From the NCBI GenBank assembly GCA_030039095.1, contig JASHQP010000045.1:1-13471 (forward strand): 13,471 nt of DNA, given 5' to 3'. The position numbers and the translations under genes are program-made. Shown one piece after another: positions 13,032-13,471 of the stretch. Origin of the DNA: Streptosporangiaceae bacterium. GTDB taxonomy: Bacteria > Actinomycetota > Actinomycetes > Streptosporangiales > Streptosporangiaceae. The first letter of the stretch is position 1, and every line of letters begins with the position of its first letter. The notes under the pieces are model-generated. The model was not told the DNA's origin and searched no databases. It was given only the letters and a program-made list of their open reading frames with translations.

Positions 13032-13471
13032 TCAGATCGCGTCGAGCAGGATCGTGCGCAGGTCGTCGTCGCTGAGCACGACCGGGTTGCCCTGCATGCT
13101 GCTCGACGTGGCGGCCTTGGCGGCAACGTCGCCGAGTTCTTGCGTCTTTAGCCCGAACGCGGCGAGGCGGGGTATCTCGAGCAGACCAACCGTGTCCCGG
13201 ATCCAGGCGATGCCGTCTTCGACGGCGGCGGCCGGGTTGCCGGTCAGTATGCCCGCGATCTCGGTGTACGTGGCCAGGGCGGGCTGCCCGTCCGGCGCCG
13301 ACCTGAGCGCGCGCACGTTGGCCTCGATCACCGGTGCCAGCAGCGCGGCGCAGGCCACGCCGTGCGGCACCGCGGCGGTTCCGCCGATCACGCCGGCCAG
13401 GCCGTGCACCGCGCCGAGCTTCGCGTTGGCCAGGGCCATCCCGCCCAGCAGGCTGCACATCGCCATGTCGC
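13032..13471 (-). CDS. Iron-containing alcohol dehydrogenase, C-terminal domain (5' partial)
   Basis: The frame is open to the right edge; about 146 codons of an expected 380-400 are visible. The all-helical C-terminal domain of group III Fe-dependent alcohol dehydrogenases is clear: LLGGMALANAKLGAVHGLAG and TAAVPHGVACA carry the two metal-ligand His residues, and the ending SSMQGNPVVLSDDDLRTILLDA is typical of the family. The NAD-binding N-terminal domain is outside the window. The substrate cannot be judged from this part; maleylacetate reductase-like and ethanol/lactaldehyde-type members share this layout. It is followed downstream by the degraded stretch ending near 12870. Confidence 0.92.
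   Translation of the reverse strand, partial: DMAMCSLLGGMALANAKLGAVHGLAGVIGGTAAVPHGVACAALLAPVIEANVRALRSAPDGQPALATYTEIAGILTGNPAAAVEDGIAWIRDTVGLLEIPRLAAFGLKTQELGDVAAKAATSSSMQGNPVVLSDDDLRTILLDAI

Noticed and set aside
1..13471. CRISPR arrays, tRNA or rRNA genes, transposases, phage genes
   Set aside because: I looked for repeats with regular spacers, cloverleaf-type sequence with CCA-end patterns and transposase motifs, and saw none by eye.

Overview
The window is high-GC DNA with Shine-Dalgarno-led, tightly packed genes and frequent GTG/TTG starts. The protein families present are a DevS-like sensor fragment, a Usp protein, a phosphoketolase/acetate kinase pair, an actinobacterial-type Maf and an Fe-ADH. 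Together these point to a member of the Actinomycetota; nothing seen allows a safe genus call.

Left part (1 to about 8.9 kb) reads as an oxygen-limitation or dormancy island. On the + strand: the C-terminal half of arginine deiminase (cut by the window edge), ornithine carbamoyltransferase, a single-domain universal stress protein, then a STAS-PAS protein ending in a DevS-like dimerisation helix pair that lacks both the phospho-acceptor His and an ATPase domain. On the - strand: an uncharacterised two-TM membrane protein, phosphoketolase, acetate kinase and an SRPBCC-like protein. The arginine deiminase route and the phosphoketolase/acetate kinase route both lead to high-energy acyl phosphates usable for ATP synthesis without respiration.

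Three of the regulatory gaps in this part contain palindromes of the form GGGNC-N3-RGTCC. This closely resembles the core of the mycobacterial DosR/DevR box (GGGACTTTAGTCC type). Several are paired at 21 to 23 bp centre-to-centre spacing, about two helical turns. This is the strongest previously unlabelled signal I found: a likely DosR/DevR-type regulon whose regulator is not in the window.

Right part (8.57 to 13.47 kb) is compact and mixed. A small membrane/coiled-coil protein with a VADAP repeat is translationally coupled (GTGA) to a DenD-like SDR dehydrogenase. Maf overlaps the SDR convergently, and a SAM methyltransferase diverges from Maf with shared start-codon bases. An SRPBCC protein abuts the methyltransferase stop-to-stop at TGATCA. 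A PhyH-type dioxygenase follows, probably with a leaderless or near-leaderless start. From 12606 to 13031 there is no intact gene, only what look like two gene remnants meeting near position 12868. The window ends inside the C-terminal domain of an iron-containing alcohol dehydrogenase on the - strand.
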